This document shows positions 1 to 9,572 of a stretch of DNA of 64,000 nt, one piece after another (the stretch's first letter is position 1; every line of letters begins with the position of its first letter). The notes below the pieces were generated by a model. It was not told the DNA's origin. It made no database searches and saw nothing but the letters and a program-made list of their open reading frames with translations. This stretch comes from Kosakonia oryzendophytica (lineage in GTDB: Bacteria; Pseudomonadota; Gammaproteobacteria; Enterobacterales; Enterobacteriaceae), in contig NZ_FMAY01000004.1 in NCBI RefSeq assembly GCF_900094925.1, forward strand, positions 186,001 to 250,000, in the 5' to 3' direction. Position numbers and translations under genes: made by a program.

Positions 1-238
1 GCTCGGCAAAGGTGTAGGGATTAACGCTGTGGTAATCCAGCGGCAGACTACTGTGCAACTGCAGTGCCAGCGCATCGCTATTACGCAGTCCTTCCGCGGT
101 CATTTCGCTGCCGGACGCTACCGGCTTGTAACCAGCGCTGCGTAAACCACGCAGATTCGCCGCCTGCAACAGCGCGCAACTGGCTACCGTTTTCCCCACT
201 TCCGTGTCTGTTCCGGTGACAAAATACCGTTCACTCAC
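1..238 (-). CDS. bioD: Dethiobiotin synthetase, 5' part (cut by window edge)
   Basis: BioD closes the ureido ring of dethiobiotin from 7,8-diaminopelargonate, CO2 and ATP, the penultimate step of biotin synthesis. The first 79 codons are present. They carry the ATP-binding loop [10 protein letters not shown] (residues 8-17) and the segment GYKPVASG around residue 38, which contains the substrate-binding lysine. The start is taken as GTG at 238-236 because it yields [13 protein letters not shown], as in E. coli, which also uses GTG. It overlaps the end of bioC by 8 bases, so the two are translationally coupled. The remainder lies beyond the left edge. Confidence 0.95.
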   Translation of the reverse strand, partial: MSERYFVTGTDTEVGKTVASCALLQAANLRGLRSAGYKPVASGSEMTAEGLRNSDALALQLHSSLPLDYHSVNPYTFAE

Positions 239-980
239 GCGTGATCACTCCCCAAAAAAGATGGTACGTCAGAGGACATTTCCCCTGCTGTTGCGGCCAG
301 GCCAGTTGTAAACGTTGCAGTTTGCTGCGCGTCAGCCCCTGCTGCCTGCCCGCATGTAAATGTGTAGCGCCAATGCCTTTTAACGAACGCAACGCCTGTG
401 TGGCATCCTCAAAACAGAGAGTGATGCGCTCCACGCCGCTGCGCAACCGCCAGCCCTGTAATGCCTGATGGATCGCGGGTAAGGGTAAAAAACGGTTTGC
501 GTGTTGATGGTGATCAACCGCGCGCCAGGCCACATTCAGCTCTGGCAATGAATCCTCCACCAGCGTGGTAAAGGCCACCTGTCCGCCAGGGCGCGTGACG
601 CGGTACAGTTCGCCAATCGCCTGTTGCAAGTCATCACACCACTGCACCGCCAGGTTGCTCCACACCAGTGAAAAAGAGGCATCCTCAAAGGGCAATGCTT
701 CGATATCCCCGGCCACATAATGCTGCGCACTGTGCTGGCGACGGGCTTCATCCAGCATCGCTGGCGAGAGATCCAACGCGGTAACCTCGCTGCCCTGCCC
801 ACGCCAGTAACGGCTCATCCCGCCGGGGCCACAACCGGCATCCAGCACAGGCAATGGCGCGATATTCTCCAGTTGCGCAAGCAGTACATCCGCACTCAAA
901 CGTTGTAGTTCATCGTGCTGACAATAGCTCTGCGCCGCCCGGCCAAAAGCGGCGGCGATAGCCTGTTTATTCACAGCCAT
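231..980 (-). CDS. bioC: Malonyl-ACP O-methyltransferase BioC
   Basis: BioC uses S-adenosylmethionine to methylate malonyl-ACP. This disguises it as a fatty-acid primer so that the pimeloyl chain of biotin can be built. The 249-residue product has a class I methyltransferase fold, with motif I DAGCGPG at residues 47-53 and the conserved SNLAVQWC segment. An ATG eight codons further upstream is possible. The start at 980 gives [16 protein letters not shown], which aligns with the E. coli N terminus. It overlaps the bioF 3' end by 14 bases, the usual enterobacterial arrangement. Third of four genes in bioBFCD. Confidence 0.96.
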   Translation of the reverse strand: MAVNKQAIAAAFGRAAQSYCQHDELQRLSADVLLAQLENIAPLPVLDAGCGPGGMSRYWRGQGSEVTALDLSPAMLDEARRQHSAQHYVAGDIEALPFEDASFSLVWSNLAVQWCDDLQQAIGELYRVTRPGGQVAFTTLVEDSLPELNVAWRAVDHHQHANRFLPLPAIHQALQGWRLRSGVERITLCFEDATQALRSLKGIGATHLHAGRQQGLTRSKLQRLQLAWPQQQGKCPLTYHLFWGVITRE

Positions 981-2121
981 CCAGCGCCTCCAGCAAGCGA
1001 TCAATATCTTCAGCCTGATGCGCCGCCGTCAGAGTTAAACGCAGACGTGCCGTCCCCGGTGGTACCGTGGGTGGGCGGATCGCCGTCACCCAGCATCCCC
1101 GCTGCCGCAAACGCTCAGCCAGGCGTAATGCCCGCGCGTTTTCGCCGACGATCAGCGGCTGAATCGCGCTCTGCGAGTCGGTCACAGTCATGCCCAACTG
1201 CGCTGCGCCGTGGCGAAAGCGGGCTATCAGCGCGGACAGGTGTTGTCGACGGTTATCCCCCTCCGGACTGCGGATCACCTGCAATGCGGCGCTTAGTGCC
1301 ATCGCCTGAGCAGGCGGCATCGAGGTGCTGTAAATGAGATGGCGGGCAAATTGCAGCAAATAATCGGCAACGCTATCGCTACAGAGCACAGCCGCGCCGC
1401 TCACACCAAACCCTTTACCGAAGGTGACGATCAGGATCTCTGGCTGAATGCCATGAACATGGCAACTGCCTCTCCCCTGTTCCCCAACAACGCCTGTTCC
1501 GTGCGCATCATCCACCATCAGCCACGCATGGGCGTGCCGGGCAGCAGCAGCGAGAGTGCAAAGCGGCGCGGTGTCGCCATCCATACTGAAAATGCCTTCG
1601 GTAACCACCAGTTGTTGCCCGGCAATCGGTTTTGCCAGCAACGCCGCCAGGTGATCGCCATCGTTATGAGTAAAGCGCCGGAGCTGCGCCGGGCTGTGGC
1701 TGGCGGCTTCCAGCAACGAGGCGTGGCTCAGTTTGTCCGCGACGATACGATCGTCTTTGCCGGTCAGCGCCGCAATCACCGCCTGATTGGCAGAAAAACC
1801 AGAGATAAACAGCAGTGCACGCGCGTAGCCGAGCCAGTCCGCCAGTTCGCTTTCCAGCGCCTGATGCGCCACGGTATGACCACTGACATGGCCTGAGCCG
1901 CCACTGCCTACGCCATAGCGTTCGGCCCCCTGCTGCCAGGCATGAACCACCCATGGATGCTGGCTTAAGCCAAGGTAATCATTGCTGGAAAAGTTACAAA
2001 AGCGCTGTTCACCGACCGTCAACCAGCGGCCGGCTCCCTGAGCAACAGGATACCGTGTGCGTAGGGCATCTGCCGCGCGGCGTTCAGCTAGCGCGACATC
2101 AATGCGTTGTTGCCAGGTCAT
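967..2121 (-). CDS. bioF: 8-amino-7-oxononanoate synthase BioF
   Basis: BioF is a cytosolic PLP enzyme that condenses pimeloyl-ACP with L-alanine to give 8-amino-7-oxononanoate (KAPA). The 384-residue length equals that of E. coli. The PLP-binding lysine is K236 in [11 protein letters not shown]. The conserved SNDYLGL (about 46-52) and VDDAHGTG (about 203-210) motifs of the alpha-oxoamine synthase family are present. Its ATG overlaps the bioB stop codon in an ATGA arrangement (2118-2121), consistent with translational coupling inside the operon. Confidence 0.98.
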   Translation of the reverse strand: MTWQQRIDVALAERRAADALRTRYPVAQGAGRWLTVGEQRFCNFSSNDYLGLSQHPWVVHAWQQGAERYGVGSGGSGHVSGHTVAHQALESELADWLGYARALLFISGFSANQAVIAALTGKDDRIVADKLSHASLLEAASHSPAQLRRFTHNDGDHLAALLAKPIAGQQLVVTEGIFSMDGDTAPLCTLAAAARHAHAWLMVDDAHGTGVVGEQGRGSCHVHGIQPEILIVTFGKGFGVSGAAVLCSDSVADYLLQFARHLIYSTSMPPAQAMALSAALQVIRSPEGDNRRQHLSALIARFRHGAAQLGMTVTDSQSAIQPLIVGENARALRLAERLRQRGCWVTAIRPPTVPPGTARLRLTLTAAHQAEDIDRLLEALDGCE

Positions 2122-3158
2122 ACGGCAGCCGCGTTGTAGTACTGGTCGGTATCCGCGTGCAGGAGCTGCGCTTCAAGCTGCTGTTGCTGTTCGTTATCGC
2201 CGTTGCGTACTTCAGTTTGCTGCGGGTTCATCCCCAGTTTGCGGAACAGTTGCAAATCTTTGTCTTCTTCAGGGTTTGGCGTGGTCAGCAGTTTGCAGCC
2301 GTAGAACACAGAGTTCGCCCCGGCCATAAAACACATCGCCTGGGTTTGTTCATTCATCTGCTCGCGACCGGCGGAGAGACGGACGTACGAAGTCGGCATC
2401 ATGATCCGGGCCACGGCAATGGTACGGATAAAGTCGAACGCATCGACATCCTCATTGTCCGCCAGCGGTGTACCTTTGACTTTCACCAGCATATTGATCG
2501 GCACGCTTTCCGGCGGTGTCGGCAGGTTAGCCAGTTGCAGTAACAACCCGGCACGATCGTTCACCGTTTCCCCTAAGCCGACAATGCCACCGGAGCAGAC
2601 TTTGATCCCGGCATCACGGACCTTATCCAGTGTGTCGAGACGCTCCTGATACGTACGAGTGGTGATGATATTGCCGTAAAATTCCGGTGAGGTATCGAGG
2701 TTGTGGTTGTAATAATCCAGTCCGGCACGGGCAAGACGCTGCGCCTGGCTTTCATTCAACGTACCGAGCGTCATACAGGCTTCCAGCCCCATGGCTTTCA
2801 CCCCTTCAACCATCTGCTCCAGATAGGGCATATCCCGATCATGCGGGTTTTTCCACGCTGCCCCCATACAGAAACGGGTGGATCCGGCCAGTTTCGCCTT
2901 ACGGGCGGACTCCAGCACCTGCTCCACTTCCATCAGGCGTTCGGACTCCAGCCCGGTTTTGTAACGGGCGCTTTGCGGGCAGTATTTACAATCTTCCGGG
3001 CAGGCGCCGGTTTTGATCGACAGTAACGTACTGACCTGAACCTGGCGCGGGTCGAAATGTTGGCGGTGAACCTGCTGCGCTTCAAACAGCAATTCCAGCA
3101 AGGGCTTTTCGAACAAAGCGGTGACTTGCGACAAAGTCCAGCGTGCGTGGTGAGCCAT
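2118..3158 (-). CDS. bioB: Biotin synthase BioB
   Basis: BioB is a radical-SAM enzyme that inserts sulfur into dethiobiotin to form the thiophane ring, the last step of biotin synthesis. The 346-residue product has the radical-SAM cluster motif CPEDCKYC with cysteines 53, 57 and 60. It also has the further conserved cysteines expected for the sacrificial [2Fe-2S] cluster. It is the first gene of the leftward bioBFCD operon. It faces bioA across an 86-base divergent promoter region carrying the BirA operator, so biotin excess should repress both directions. Confidence 0.98.
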   Translation of the reverse strand: MAHHARWTLSQVTALFEKPLLELLFEAQQVHRQHFDPRQVQVSTLLSIKTGACPEDCKYCPQSARYKTGLESERLMEVEQVLESARKAKLAGSTRFCMGAAWKNPHDRDMPYLEQMVEGVKAMGLEACMTLGTLNESQAQRLARAGLDYYNHNLDTSPEFYGNIITTRTYQERLDTLDKVRDAGIKVCSGGIVGLGETVNDRAGLLLQLANLPTPPESVPINMLVKVKGTPLADNEDVDAFDFIRTIAVARIMMPTSYVRLSAGREQMNEQTQAMCFMAGANSVFYGCKLLTTPNPEEDKDLQLFRKLGMNPQQTEVRNGDNEQQQQLEAQLLHADTDQYYNAAAV

Positions 3159-3203
3159 CGGGCATCTCCAAAAGGTGTTGTTAAATCGTTATTCGGTGTA
3201 GAC

Positions 3204-3237
3204 TCGTAAACCTAAAACTTTTTAATTTGGTTTACAA
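3204..3237. promoter_or_regulatory. BirA operator / divergent bio promoter
   Basis: The interrupted palindrome TCGTAAACC (3204-3212), 16 bases, GGTTTACAA (3229-3237) matches the bio operator pattern TTGTAAACC-N16-GGTTTACAA with one mismatch. It lies between the starts of bioB (3158) and bioA (3245). There, dimeric BirA loaded with biotinyl-AMP blocks both face-to-face promoters in E. coli. Repression by biotin here is inferred from that family knowledge. Confidence 0.9.
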
Positions 3238-3244
3238 GTCGATT

Positions 3245-4531
3245 ATGACAGCGGACGATTTAGCATTTGACCAGCGCCATATCTGGCACCCTTATACCTC
3301 GATGACCTCCCCGCTTCCGGTTTACCCGGTGCGCTCTGCGCAGGGTTGCGAGCTGACGCTCGACAGCGGAGAACGCCTGGTGGACGGTATGTCGTCATGG
3401 TGGGCAGCCATCCACGGTTACGGTCATCCGGCGCTGAACGCCGCCATGAAAGCACAAATCGACACCCTGTCGCACGTGATGTTCGGCGGTATTACGCATG
3501 CTCCCGCCGTCTCGTTGTGCCGTAAGCTGGTGGCGATGACCCCGGATGCGCTGGAGTGTGTTTTTCTGGCGGATTCCGGTTCGGTCGCTGTTGAAGTGGC
3601 GATGAAAATGGCGCTGCAATACTGGCAGGCAAAAGGCGAAGCGCGGCAGCGTTTTCTCACCTTCCGCAACGGCTATCACGGCGATACCTTCGGGGCGATG
3701 TCGGTGTGCGATCCGGATAACTCCATGCACAGTTTGTGGAAAGGCTATCTGCCGGACAACTTATTCGCCCCGGCACCGCAAAGCCGCTTTGATGGCGAGT
3801 GGGATGAGCGGGATATGGTGGCTTTCGCCCGTTTGATGGCGGCGCACCGCCACGAGATCGCCGCGGTTATCCTGGAGCCGATTGTGCAAGGGGCTGGCGG
3901 CATGCGTATGTACCATCCTGAGTGGCTTAAACGCATCCGTAAAATGTGCGACCGGGAAGGCATTTTGTTGATTGCCGATGAGATAGCCACCGGCTTTGGC
4001 CGCACCGGCAAGCTGTTTGCCTGTGAGCATGCGGGCATCTCGCCGGACATTCTGTGCCTCGGTAAAGCGCTGACTGGCGGCACGATGACACTCTCCGCCA
4101 CGCTAACGACCCGCAACGTCGCAGAAACCATCAGCAACGGCGAAGCAGGCTGCTTTATGCACGGGCCAACATTTATGGGCAACCCGCTGGCCTGTGCGGC
4201 GGCAACGGCCAGTCTGGAAATACTGGAAAGCGGCGCATGGCGGGATCAGGTGGCGGCCATCGAAGCGCAGTTAACCGCAGAGCTTGCGCCCGCGCGCGAC
4301 GCTGAAAATGTGGTGGATGTGCGTGTGCTGGGCGCGATTGGCGTAGTAGAAACCCGCGCACCGGTAAATATGGCCTTACTCCAGCGTTTCTTTGTGCAAC
4401 AAGGTGTGTGGATCCGCCCCTTTGGCCGCCTGATTTACGTAATGCCGCCATACCTCATTTCGCCGGAGCAACTCTCGCGCTTAACCCGGGCCGTTAACGC
4501 CGCTGTCGCACGTAACGACCTGTTCGTCTGA
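3245..4531 (+). CDS. bioA: Adenosylmethionine-8-amino-7-oxononanoate aminotransferase BioA
   Basis: BioA is a class III PLP aminotransferase that converts KAPA to 7,8-diaminopelargonate and, unusually, uses S-adenosylmethionine as amino donor. The 428-residue product has the PLP lysine K274 ([10 protein letters not shown]) and the cofactor-holding aspartate D245 ([13 protein letters not shown]). A TTG-initiated extension begins at 3227 but would run into the operator. The ATG at 3245 gives [12 protein letters not shown], as in the family. Transcribed away from bioBFCD from the shared operator-promoter. Confidence 0.97.
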   Translation: MTADDLAFDQRHIWHPYTSMTSPLPVYPVRSAQGCELTLDSGERLVDGMSSWWAAIHGYGHPALNAAMKAQIDTLSHVMFGGITHAPAVSLCRKLVAMTPDALECVFLADSGSVAVEVAMKMALQYWQAKGEARQRFLTFRNGYHGDTFGAMSVCDPDNSMHSLWKGYLPDNLFAPAPQSRFDGEWDERDMVAFARLMAAHRHEIAAVILEPIVQGAGGMRMYHPEWLKRIRKMCDREGILLIADEIATGFGRTGKLFACEHAGISPDILCLGKALTGGTMTLSATLTTRNVAETISNGEAGCFMHGPTFMGNPLACAAATASLEILESGAWRDQVAAIEAQLTAELAPARDAENVVDVRVLGAIGVVETRAPVNMALLQRFFVQQGVWIRPFGRLIYVMPPYLISPEQLSRLTRAVNAAVARNDLFV

Positions 4532-4543
4532 GGCATTTCACCC

Positions 4544-4581
4544 TACAGTAGCGGGGATACACTACACTTCCCGTTACTGTA
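4544..4581 (+). other. Inverted repeat between bioA and ybhB
   Basis: The arms TACAGTAGCGGG (4544-4555) and CCCGTTACTGTA (4570-4581) pair over 12 positions, one of them a G-U wobble in RNA, around a 14-base loop. It lies 13 bases after the bioA stop and ends just upstream of the ybhB ribosome-binding site (AAAGGAG, about 4590). No T-run follows. It is more likely an mRNA-stabilising or translation-modulating hairpin than a terminator. Function unknown. Confidence 0.4.
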
Positions 4582-4602
4582 TCGCGAACGAAAGGAGCGC
4601 AT

Positions 4603-5079
4603 ATGAAACTACTCAGCCACGACTTACGCGATGGAGAAAAACTTCCGCATCGCCATGTGTTTAACGGTATGGGCTATGACGGTGACAATATCTCCCCGCA
4701 TCTGACGTGGGATGATGTTCCCGCGGGCACCAAAAGTTTTGTGGTGACCTGTTATGATCCGGATGCCCCAACCGGATCGGGCTGGTGGCACTGGATCGTG
4801 GCGAATCTCCCTGCGGATACCCGTGTTCTGCCGCAGGGTGCGGGATCAGGCCTTGCCGCACTACCGGATGGCGCTGTGCAGACGCGCACCGATTTCGGTA
4901 AAGCCGGCTACGGCGGCGCTGCACCGCCAAAAGGGGAAACCCACCGCTATATCTTCACCGTTCATGCCCTGGATGTCGCGCATCTGGATGTCGACGAAAA
5001 CGCCAGCGGTGCAATGGTTGGCTTTAACGTGCATTTCCACACCTTGTCCAGCGCCACCATCACCGCCCTTTTTAGCTAA
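4603..5079 (+). CDS. ybhB: PEBP/Raf-kinase-inhibitor-like protein YbhB
   Basis: A 158-residue cytosolic protein of the phosphatidylethanolamine-binding (PEBP) family. The signature DPDAPTGSGWWHWIV lies at about residues 52-66, and the second family segment with the conserved GYGGAAPPKGETHRY lies near residue 110. The length matches E. coli YbhB, whose structure is known but whose ligand and role are not firmly established. A good ribosome-binding site (AAAGGAGCGCAT) precedes the ATG. It follows bioA on the same strand and may be co-transcribed with it. Confidence 0.93.
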   Translation: MKLLSHDLRDGEKLPHRHVFNGMGYDGDNISPHLTWDDVPAGTKSFVVTCYDPDAPTGSGWWHWIVANLPADTRVLPQGAGSGLAALPDGAVQTRTDFGKAGYGGAAPPKGETHRYIFTVHALDVAHLDVDENASGAMVGFNVHFHTLSSATITALFS

Positions 5080-5093
5080 AAAACACGGGTTTT

Positions 5094-5124
5094 GAAGCCG
5101 ATTGTGCAAATCGGCTTCCCGTTT
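5094..5124 (+). terminator. Hairpin after ybhB, possible terminator
   Basis: GAAGCCGATT (5094-5103) pairs perfectly with AATCGGCTTC (5109-5118) around a 5-base loop. It is flanked by further complementary CGGG and CCCG bases and followed by a short T stretch (GTTT, 5121-5124). It is placed 14 bases after the ybhB stop. The weak T tract lowers confidence that it terminates efficiently. Confidence 0.5.
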
Positions 5125-5128
5125 CGCT

Positions 5129-5149
5129 CAACTTAGTATAAAAAAGCAG
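5129..5149. other. attB: Lambda-type phage attachment site attB (unoccupied)
   Basis: Bases 5133-5147 read TTAGTATAAAAAAGC. This is the exact reverse complement of the 15-base lambda attachment core GCTTTTTTATACTAA, as I recall it. The flanking arm CAACTTAGT (5129-5137) fits the lambda integrase core-binding consensus CAACTTNNT. As in E. coli, it lies between ybhB and ybhC, in the bio-gal interval. No integrase or prophage sequence flanks it, so the site looks empty. Confidence 0.85.
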
Positions 5150-5193
5150 GCTTTGACGTAACCTTTTCAACTTTGCATAGTCTGGAGCACCCC

Positions 5194-6477
5194 TTGAACA
5201 CATCATCGGTTTCCCGTCTGGCGCTGGCGCTCGCTTTTGGCGTGACACTGACCGCCTGTAGCTCAACCCCGCCGGCAGAACGCCCTTCTGAACAAACTGC
5301 GCCTGGTACTTCAGCGCGGCCGATCCTCAGCGCAGGCGAAGCGAAAAACTTCGTGGCGGAGCGCTATTTCACCGCGATGACGCAAAATGGCGAGTCATGG
5401 AAACCCTTCGCCATTCGCCTGCCGCAAAAACCGGACTTCGTTGTCGGACCGGCGGGTACGCCCGGCGTGACCCACAACAGCATTCAGGCTGCCGTTGATG
5501 CGGCAATTAACAAACACTCCAGCGATCGTCAGTACATCGCCGTGATGCCTGGCGACTACCCAGGTACGGTGTTTGTCCCTGCGGCGTCCGGCAGCGTGAC
5601 CATTTACGGTACCGGTGAAAAAGCGCTGGATGTGAAAATTGGCCAGGCCATCGATTCCGAAATGGATCCGAATAGCTGGCGTCGTCTGGTTAACCCATCA
5701 GGCAAATATATGCCGGGCAAACCGGCGTGGTACATGTTCGATAACTGCCAGAGTAAACGCAGCGCAACCGTCGGTGTGATGTGCTCTGCGGTCTTCTGGT
5801 CACAGAACAATGGCCTGCAACTGCAAAACCTGACCATCCAGAACACCCTTGGCGACAGCGTTGATGCAGGCAACCACCAGGCGGTGGCGCTGCGCAGCGA
5901 TGGCGACAAGGTGCAGATCAACAACGTGAATATTCTGGGTCGCCAGAACACCTTCTTTGTGACCAACAGCAGCGTGGATAACACCCTGCGTACCGATCGT
6001 CAGACCCGTACGCTGGTGACCAACAGCTACCTCGAAGGGGATGTGGATATCGTGGCCGGTCGCGGCGCAGTGGTGTTTGATAACACCGATTTCCGCGTTG
6101 TGAACTCACGGACTCAGCAGGAAGGCTACGTATTTGCTCCGGCAACGCAGTCGAACCTGTATTACGGTTTCCTTGCTGTCAACAGCCGCTTTAACGCAGC
6201 CGGTAATGGTGTTGCGCAGCTGGGCCGTTCACTGGATGTGGACAGCAACACCAATGGCCAGGTGGTGATCCGCGACAGCGTGATCAACGAAGGCTTTAAC
6301 GTGGCGAAACCGTGGGCGGATGCCAGCGTGTCTGGTCGCGCTTACGCGGGCAATACCGGTACGGTCGACGATAAAGGCAACGTGCAGCGCGAGCTGAACA
6401 ACCCGCAGTTCAACCGTATGTGGGAGTTCAACAACCGCGGCGTGGGCAGCAAAGTGGTCGCGGTGCCGAAGAAGTAA
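5194..6477 (+). CDS. ybhC: Outer-membrane lipoprotein with pectin-methylesterase-like fold YbhC
   Basis: A 427-residue protein similar to E. coli YbhC, a lipoprotein of the carbohydrate esterase 8 (pectinesterase) beta-helix family. I chose the TTG start at 5194, preceded by GGAG (5184-5187), because it gives LNTSSVSRLALALAFGV and the E. coli length. Another in-frame TTG lies at 5173. The signal peptide ends in a lipobox LTAC with the lipidated cysteine at residue 22. The repeated NNVNILGRQNTFF and SYLEGDVDIVAGRG segments are typical of the beta-helix active-site face. The natural substrate is uncertain, since E. coli does not use pectin. The attB core lies only 46 bases upstream. Confidence 0.92.
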   Translation: MNTSSVSRLALALAFGVTLTACSSTPPAERPSEQTAPGTSARPILSAGEAKNFVAERYFTAMTQNGESWKPFAIRLPQKPDFVVGPAGTPGVTHNSIQAAVDAAINKHSSDRQYIAVMPGDYPGTVFVPAASGSVTIYGTGEKALDVKIGQAIDSEMDPNSWRRLVNPSGKYMPGKPAWYMFDNCQSKRSATVGVMCSAVFWSQNNGLQLQNLTIQNTLGDSVDAGNHQAVALRSDGDKVQINNVNILGRQNTFFVTNSSVDNTLRTDRQTRTLVTNSYLEGDVDIVAGRGAVVFDNTDFRVVNSRTQQEGYVFAPATQSNLYYGFLAVNSRFNAAGNGVAQLGRSLDVDSNTNGQVVIRDSVINEGFNVAKPWADASVSGRAYAGNTGTVDDKGNVQRELNNPQFNRMWEFNNRGVGSKVVAVPKK

Positions 6478-6492
6478 TGCGTCGCTGATGAT

Positions 6493-6521
6493 AAAAAACC
6501 TCGCCATGGCGAGGTTTTTTT
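6493..6521. terminator. Bidirectional terminator between ybhC and pgl
   Basis: CCTCGCC (6499-6505) and GGCGAGG (6508-6514) form a stem. It is flanked by AAAAAA on the left and TTTTTTT on the right, so it can act as an intrinsic terminator for both convergent genes. Confidence 0.9.
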
Positions 6522-6538
6522 ATGTCTGATATACAGAC

Positions 6539-7534
6539 TCAGTACGCGTTTACCACCACCCACATCGGCCCCTGGCCAACAGCATAGCGGCTTTTCTCGG
6601 TCAGCAAACCCTGCTCACCGGTGATTTCATACAGTGCAATATGGTGTGACTTCTGCCCGGCGGCAATAAGGAACTTACCACTGTTGTCGATGTTAAAGCC
6701 GCGTGGCTGGGTTTCCGTCGGCTGGAAGCCCTCAATCGCCAGTACGCTACCGTCTTCAGACACGCTGAAAACGGTTAACAGGCTGGACGTCCGATCGCAG
6801 GTATACAGGTGGCGACCATCCGGGGTGATATGAATATCCGCCGCCCAGCGGGTGTCGGAGAAATCAGCCGGCATCATATCCAGTGTCTGCACGCATTCGA
6901 TATTGCCGTGCGCATCACTCAGTTGCCACACATCCACCGAGCTGTTCAGTTCATTCACGCAATAGGCGTAACGTTGATTCGGATGGAAAGCCATATGACG
7001 CGGACCTGCGCCTTCCACGGTGGTGACTTCCGCCGGTTCCTGCGCCGTCAGATTGCCATCCTCGCCCAGCGTAAACAGGCAGATGCGATCCTGTTTCAGC
7101 GCCGGAACCCACAAGGTGCGGTTATCCGGGGAGATATTCGCGGAATGACAGCCTTCCAGCCCTTCCACCACGTCCACGGTTTGCGTCGGAATGCCGTCGT
7201 CCAGGCGAGTCACGCTCACACAACCGGCATTATAGGAGCCGCTAAACAGGAAACGCCCGCTGCGATCGGTAGAAATATGCGTCGGGCTACCCGGCAGCGG
7301 CGCTTCAGCAGCGAATGTCAGCGCGCCGTTTTCCGGTGCGATGCGATAAGCAATAACGCGAAACTCCGGGCGCACGCCCACGTAGAGGTAACGCTTGTCC
7401 GGGCTGACGACCATCGGCTGTACCTGGCCGGGAACATCGACCACCTGGACAAGCGTCAAAGCGCCTTCAGGATCCAAACGCCAGACGTGGATCTGCTGGC
7501 TTTCCGGGCTGGCGGTATAAACGGTTTGTTTCAT
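6539..7534 (-). CDS. pgl: 6-phosphogluconolactonase
   Basis: Hydrolyses 6-phosphoglucono-1,5-lactone to 6-phosphogluconate, the second step of the oxidative pentose phosphate pathway, in the cytosol. The 331-residue protein belongs to the seven-bladed beta-propeller (YbhE-type) lactonases, with repeated blade motifs such as [20 protein letters not shown] and [13 protein letters not shown]. The start at 7534 ([14 protein letters not shown]), after a strong AAAGGAG site, matches E. coli exactly in length. The longer in-frame extension to 7738 is rejected because it would run into ybhA. Confidence 0.97.
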   Translation of the reverse strand: MKQTVYTASPESQQIHVWRLDPEGALTLVQVVDVPGQVQPMVVSPDKRYLYVGVRPEFRVIAYRIAPENGALTFAAEAPLPGSPTHISTDRSGRFLFSGSYNAGCVSVTRLDDGIPTQTVDVVEGLEGCHSANISPDNRTLWVPALKQDRICLFTLGEDGNLTAQEPAEVTTVEGAGPRHMAFHPNQRYAYCVNELNSSVDVWQLSDAHGNIECVQTLDMMPADFSDTRWAADIHITPDGRHLYTCDRTSSLLTVFSVSEDGSVLAIEGFQPTETQPRGFNIDNSGKFLIAAGQKSHHIALYEITGEQGLLTEKSRYAVGQGPMWVVVNAY

Positions 7535-7691
7535 GAATACTCCTTTCCTCTCGAACTTTTTCTGCGTTAAGTAACCAGGATAGCCGTTTTTGCGCGTTGA
7601 TGCTGAAAAGCGCCGGGAGATTTTGCGCATCCGTCCACCCGGTGTACCATCCCCGGATATGCTAATTTCAATATCGACCACGGAAAACGCC

Positions 7692-8510
7692 ATGACAGCA
7701 CGCGTTATTGCACTGGATTTAGACGGTACGCTACTCACCCCGAAAAAAACGCTTCTGCCCTCTTCCCTCGAAGCGCTGGCTCGCGCAAAAGCCGCCGGGC
7801 ATCAGCTCATCATTGTGACCGGTCGGCATCATGTTGCCATCCACCCTTTTTATCAGGCACTGGCGCTGGATACACCTGCAATTTGTTGTAACGGCACTTA
7901 TTTGTATGATTATCAGGCAAAAAAAGTGTTAAAAGCGGACCCGTTGCCCGTTCCACAAGCGTTACAGCTTATTCACCTGCTGGAAGAGCATGATATTCAT
8001 GGTCTGATGTATGTCGATAACGCAATGGTCTACGAAAAACCGACCGGGCATGTTCTGCGCACCAATAACTGGGCGCAGTCACTGCCGCCAGAACAACGCC
8101 CGACTTTCCAACAGGTGGACTCTCTGGCGGAAACCGCACAGCACGTTGATGCTATCTGGAAATTCGCCCTCACCGATGAAGACACACAAAAGCTAAAAGC
8201 GTTTGCCCTTCACGTGGAGCAGACGCTGGGACTGGCGTGTGAGTGGTCGTGGCACGATCAGGTGGATATCGCCCGCAGCGGCAACAGCAAAGGGAAGCGC
8301 CTGGCCGAATGGGTCGCCTCGCAGGGACTCTCGATGCACAACGTGGTGGCATTTGGTGATAATTATAATGACATCAGCATGTTAAAAGCAGCAGGTGTTG
8401 GCGTGGCCATGGGCAATGCCACAGACGAGGTCAAAGCCCATGCCAATGTGGTGATTGGCGACAATACCGTCGACAGTATTGCCGGATTTATCTATAAAGA
8501 GCTGTTGTGA
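7692..8510 (+). CDS. ybhA: HAD-superfamily sugar/pyridoxal phosphate phosphatase YbhA
   Basis: A 272-residue Cof-type (HAD IIB) phosphatase. The nucleophile motif DLDGTLLTP has D9 and D11, the second motif is IVTGRHH, and the C-terminal motif [10 protein letters not shown] ligates Mg2+. The E. coli homologue dephosphorylates pyridoxal 5'-phosphate and some sugar phosphates in vitro. The start at 7692 ([12 protein letters not shown]) gives the E. coli length. It diverges from pgl. Its TGA (8508-8510) is immediately followed by the reversed stop codon of modC (8511-8513), so the two convergent genes have no spacer at all. Confidence 0.95.
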   Translation: MTARVIALDLDGTLLTPKKTLLPSSLEALARAKAAGHQLIIVTGRHHVAIHPFYQALALDTPAICCNGTYLYDYQAKKVLKADPLPVPQALQLIHLLEEHDIHGLMYVDNAMVYEKPTGHVLRTNNWAQSLPPEQRPTFQQVDSLAETAQHVDAIWKFALTDEDTQKLKAFALHVEQTLGLACEWSWHDQVDIARSGNSKGKRLAEWVASQGLSMHNVVAFGDNYNDISMLKAAGVGVAMGNATDEVKAHANVVIGDNTVDSIAGFIYKELL

Positions 8511-9569
8511 TCAGGCGGTAATCGACACACTTTTGATTTGCGCGTACAACCACTGGCCAGGTTTGATGCTCAGTTCGTCCCTGGCCCAGGGGCTGATACG
8601 CGCCCACAAGGTGCGGCCAGCCACATCCAGTTGCACCTCAACCTGCCCATCAACATCAAAACACTCCACGACCTTCACCCGCAGACTATTACGGATACTG
8701 GTATTCATCAGAGGCTGTAGCGCCAGCGAAACATCAGTTGCTTGAATACGAACACGCAACGGGGTTTGCAGTGGGCTATCCACTTTATTGACCCAGATAT
8801 GCTGATCGCCCAATGCCAGCGCTGTCATCGAATAGTGTGGGTGGTGTTCAAGCACACTGACTTTCAGAATGCTGCTTTGCTGATCCTGCGGCAACCACGG
8901 GTTCATCACCCTGCTGCCCCAGATATCCTCCAGATTGCCAAATGCTTTCACCTCCCCCGCTTCCAGTACCATCACTTTATCCGCCAGATGGAGGATCTCT
9001 TCCAGCGAGTGGCTGACATAGAGCATCGGAATATTGATTTCCCGCGCCAGACGTTGCAGGTACGGCAACAGCTCGCGCTTACGGGGAATATCGAGCGACG
9101 CCAGCGGTTCGTCCAGCAACAACAGTTCCGGCGAGGTTAATAACGCGCGACCAATAGCAACACGCTGCTTCTCGCCTCCCGAGAGGCTACCGGGTAAACG
9201 ATCAAGCAGCGGTTCAATCCCCAACAGCGCCACCAGCTTGTCAAACTGCCCGGCCATCGATTTCGCCATGCCATAACGCAGGTTTCCCCGCACTTTATAA
9301 TGCGGGAACAGGCGCGCATCCTGGAAAACATACCCTACGCGGCGTTTCTCAGGCGGCAGGCAAATCTTGCTGGCGGTATCGAACAGCACGCGATTATTTA
9401 GCGCAATCCGCCCCTCTTGCGGGCGAGTCAGCCCACAAATGGCGTTAATCAGTGACGTTTTTCCCGCGCCGGATACGCCAAAAATGGCTGTAATGCCGCT
9501 CGCGGGCACGTTCTCAGCAATGCGTAATTGATGGGTTCCCAACGTTTGGGTGAAATTCAGTTCCAGCAT
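8511..9569 (-). CDS. modC: Molybdate ABC transporter ATP-binding protein ModC
   Basis: The ATPase that powers molybdate uptake on the inner face of the cytoplasmic membrane. Its 352 residues show Walker [10 protein letters not shown] (31-39), signature LSGGEKQR (129-136) and Walker B LLLLDEP with D153 and E154. A C-terminal Mop-type regulatory domain (about 290-352) binds molybdate in relatives. It lies three bases after modB and is the last gene of modABC. Confidence 0.97.
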   Translation of the reverse strand: MLELNFTQTLGTHQLRIAENVPASGITAIFGVSGAGKTSLINAICGLTRPQEGRIALNNRVLFDTASKICLPPEKRRVGYVFQDARLFPHYKVRGNLRYGMAKSMAGQFDKLVALLGIEPLLDRLPGSLSGGEKQRVAIGRALLTSPELLLLDEPLASLDIPRKRELLPYLQRLAREINIPMLYVSHSLEEILHLADKVMVLEAGEVKAFGNLEDIWGSRVMNPWLPQDQQSSILKVSVLEHHPHYSMTALALGDQHIWVNKVDSPLQTPLRVRIQATDVSLALQPLMNTSIRNSLRVKVVECFDVDGQVEVQLDVAGRTLWARISPWARDELSIKPGQWLYAQIKSVSITA

Positions 9570-9572
9570 GGC

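Noticed and set aside
7535-7738. 68-codon N-terminal extension of pgl
   Set aside because: Would overlap ybhA on the other strand; the downstream ATG has a strong ribosome-binding site and gives the family length.
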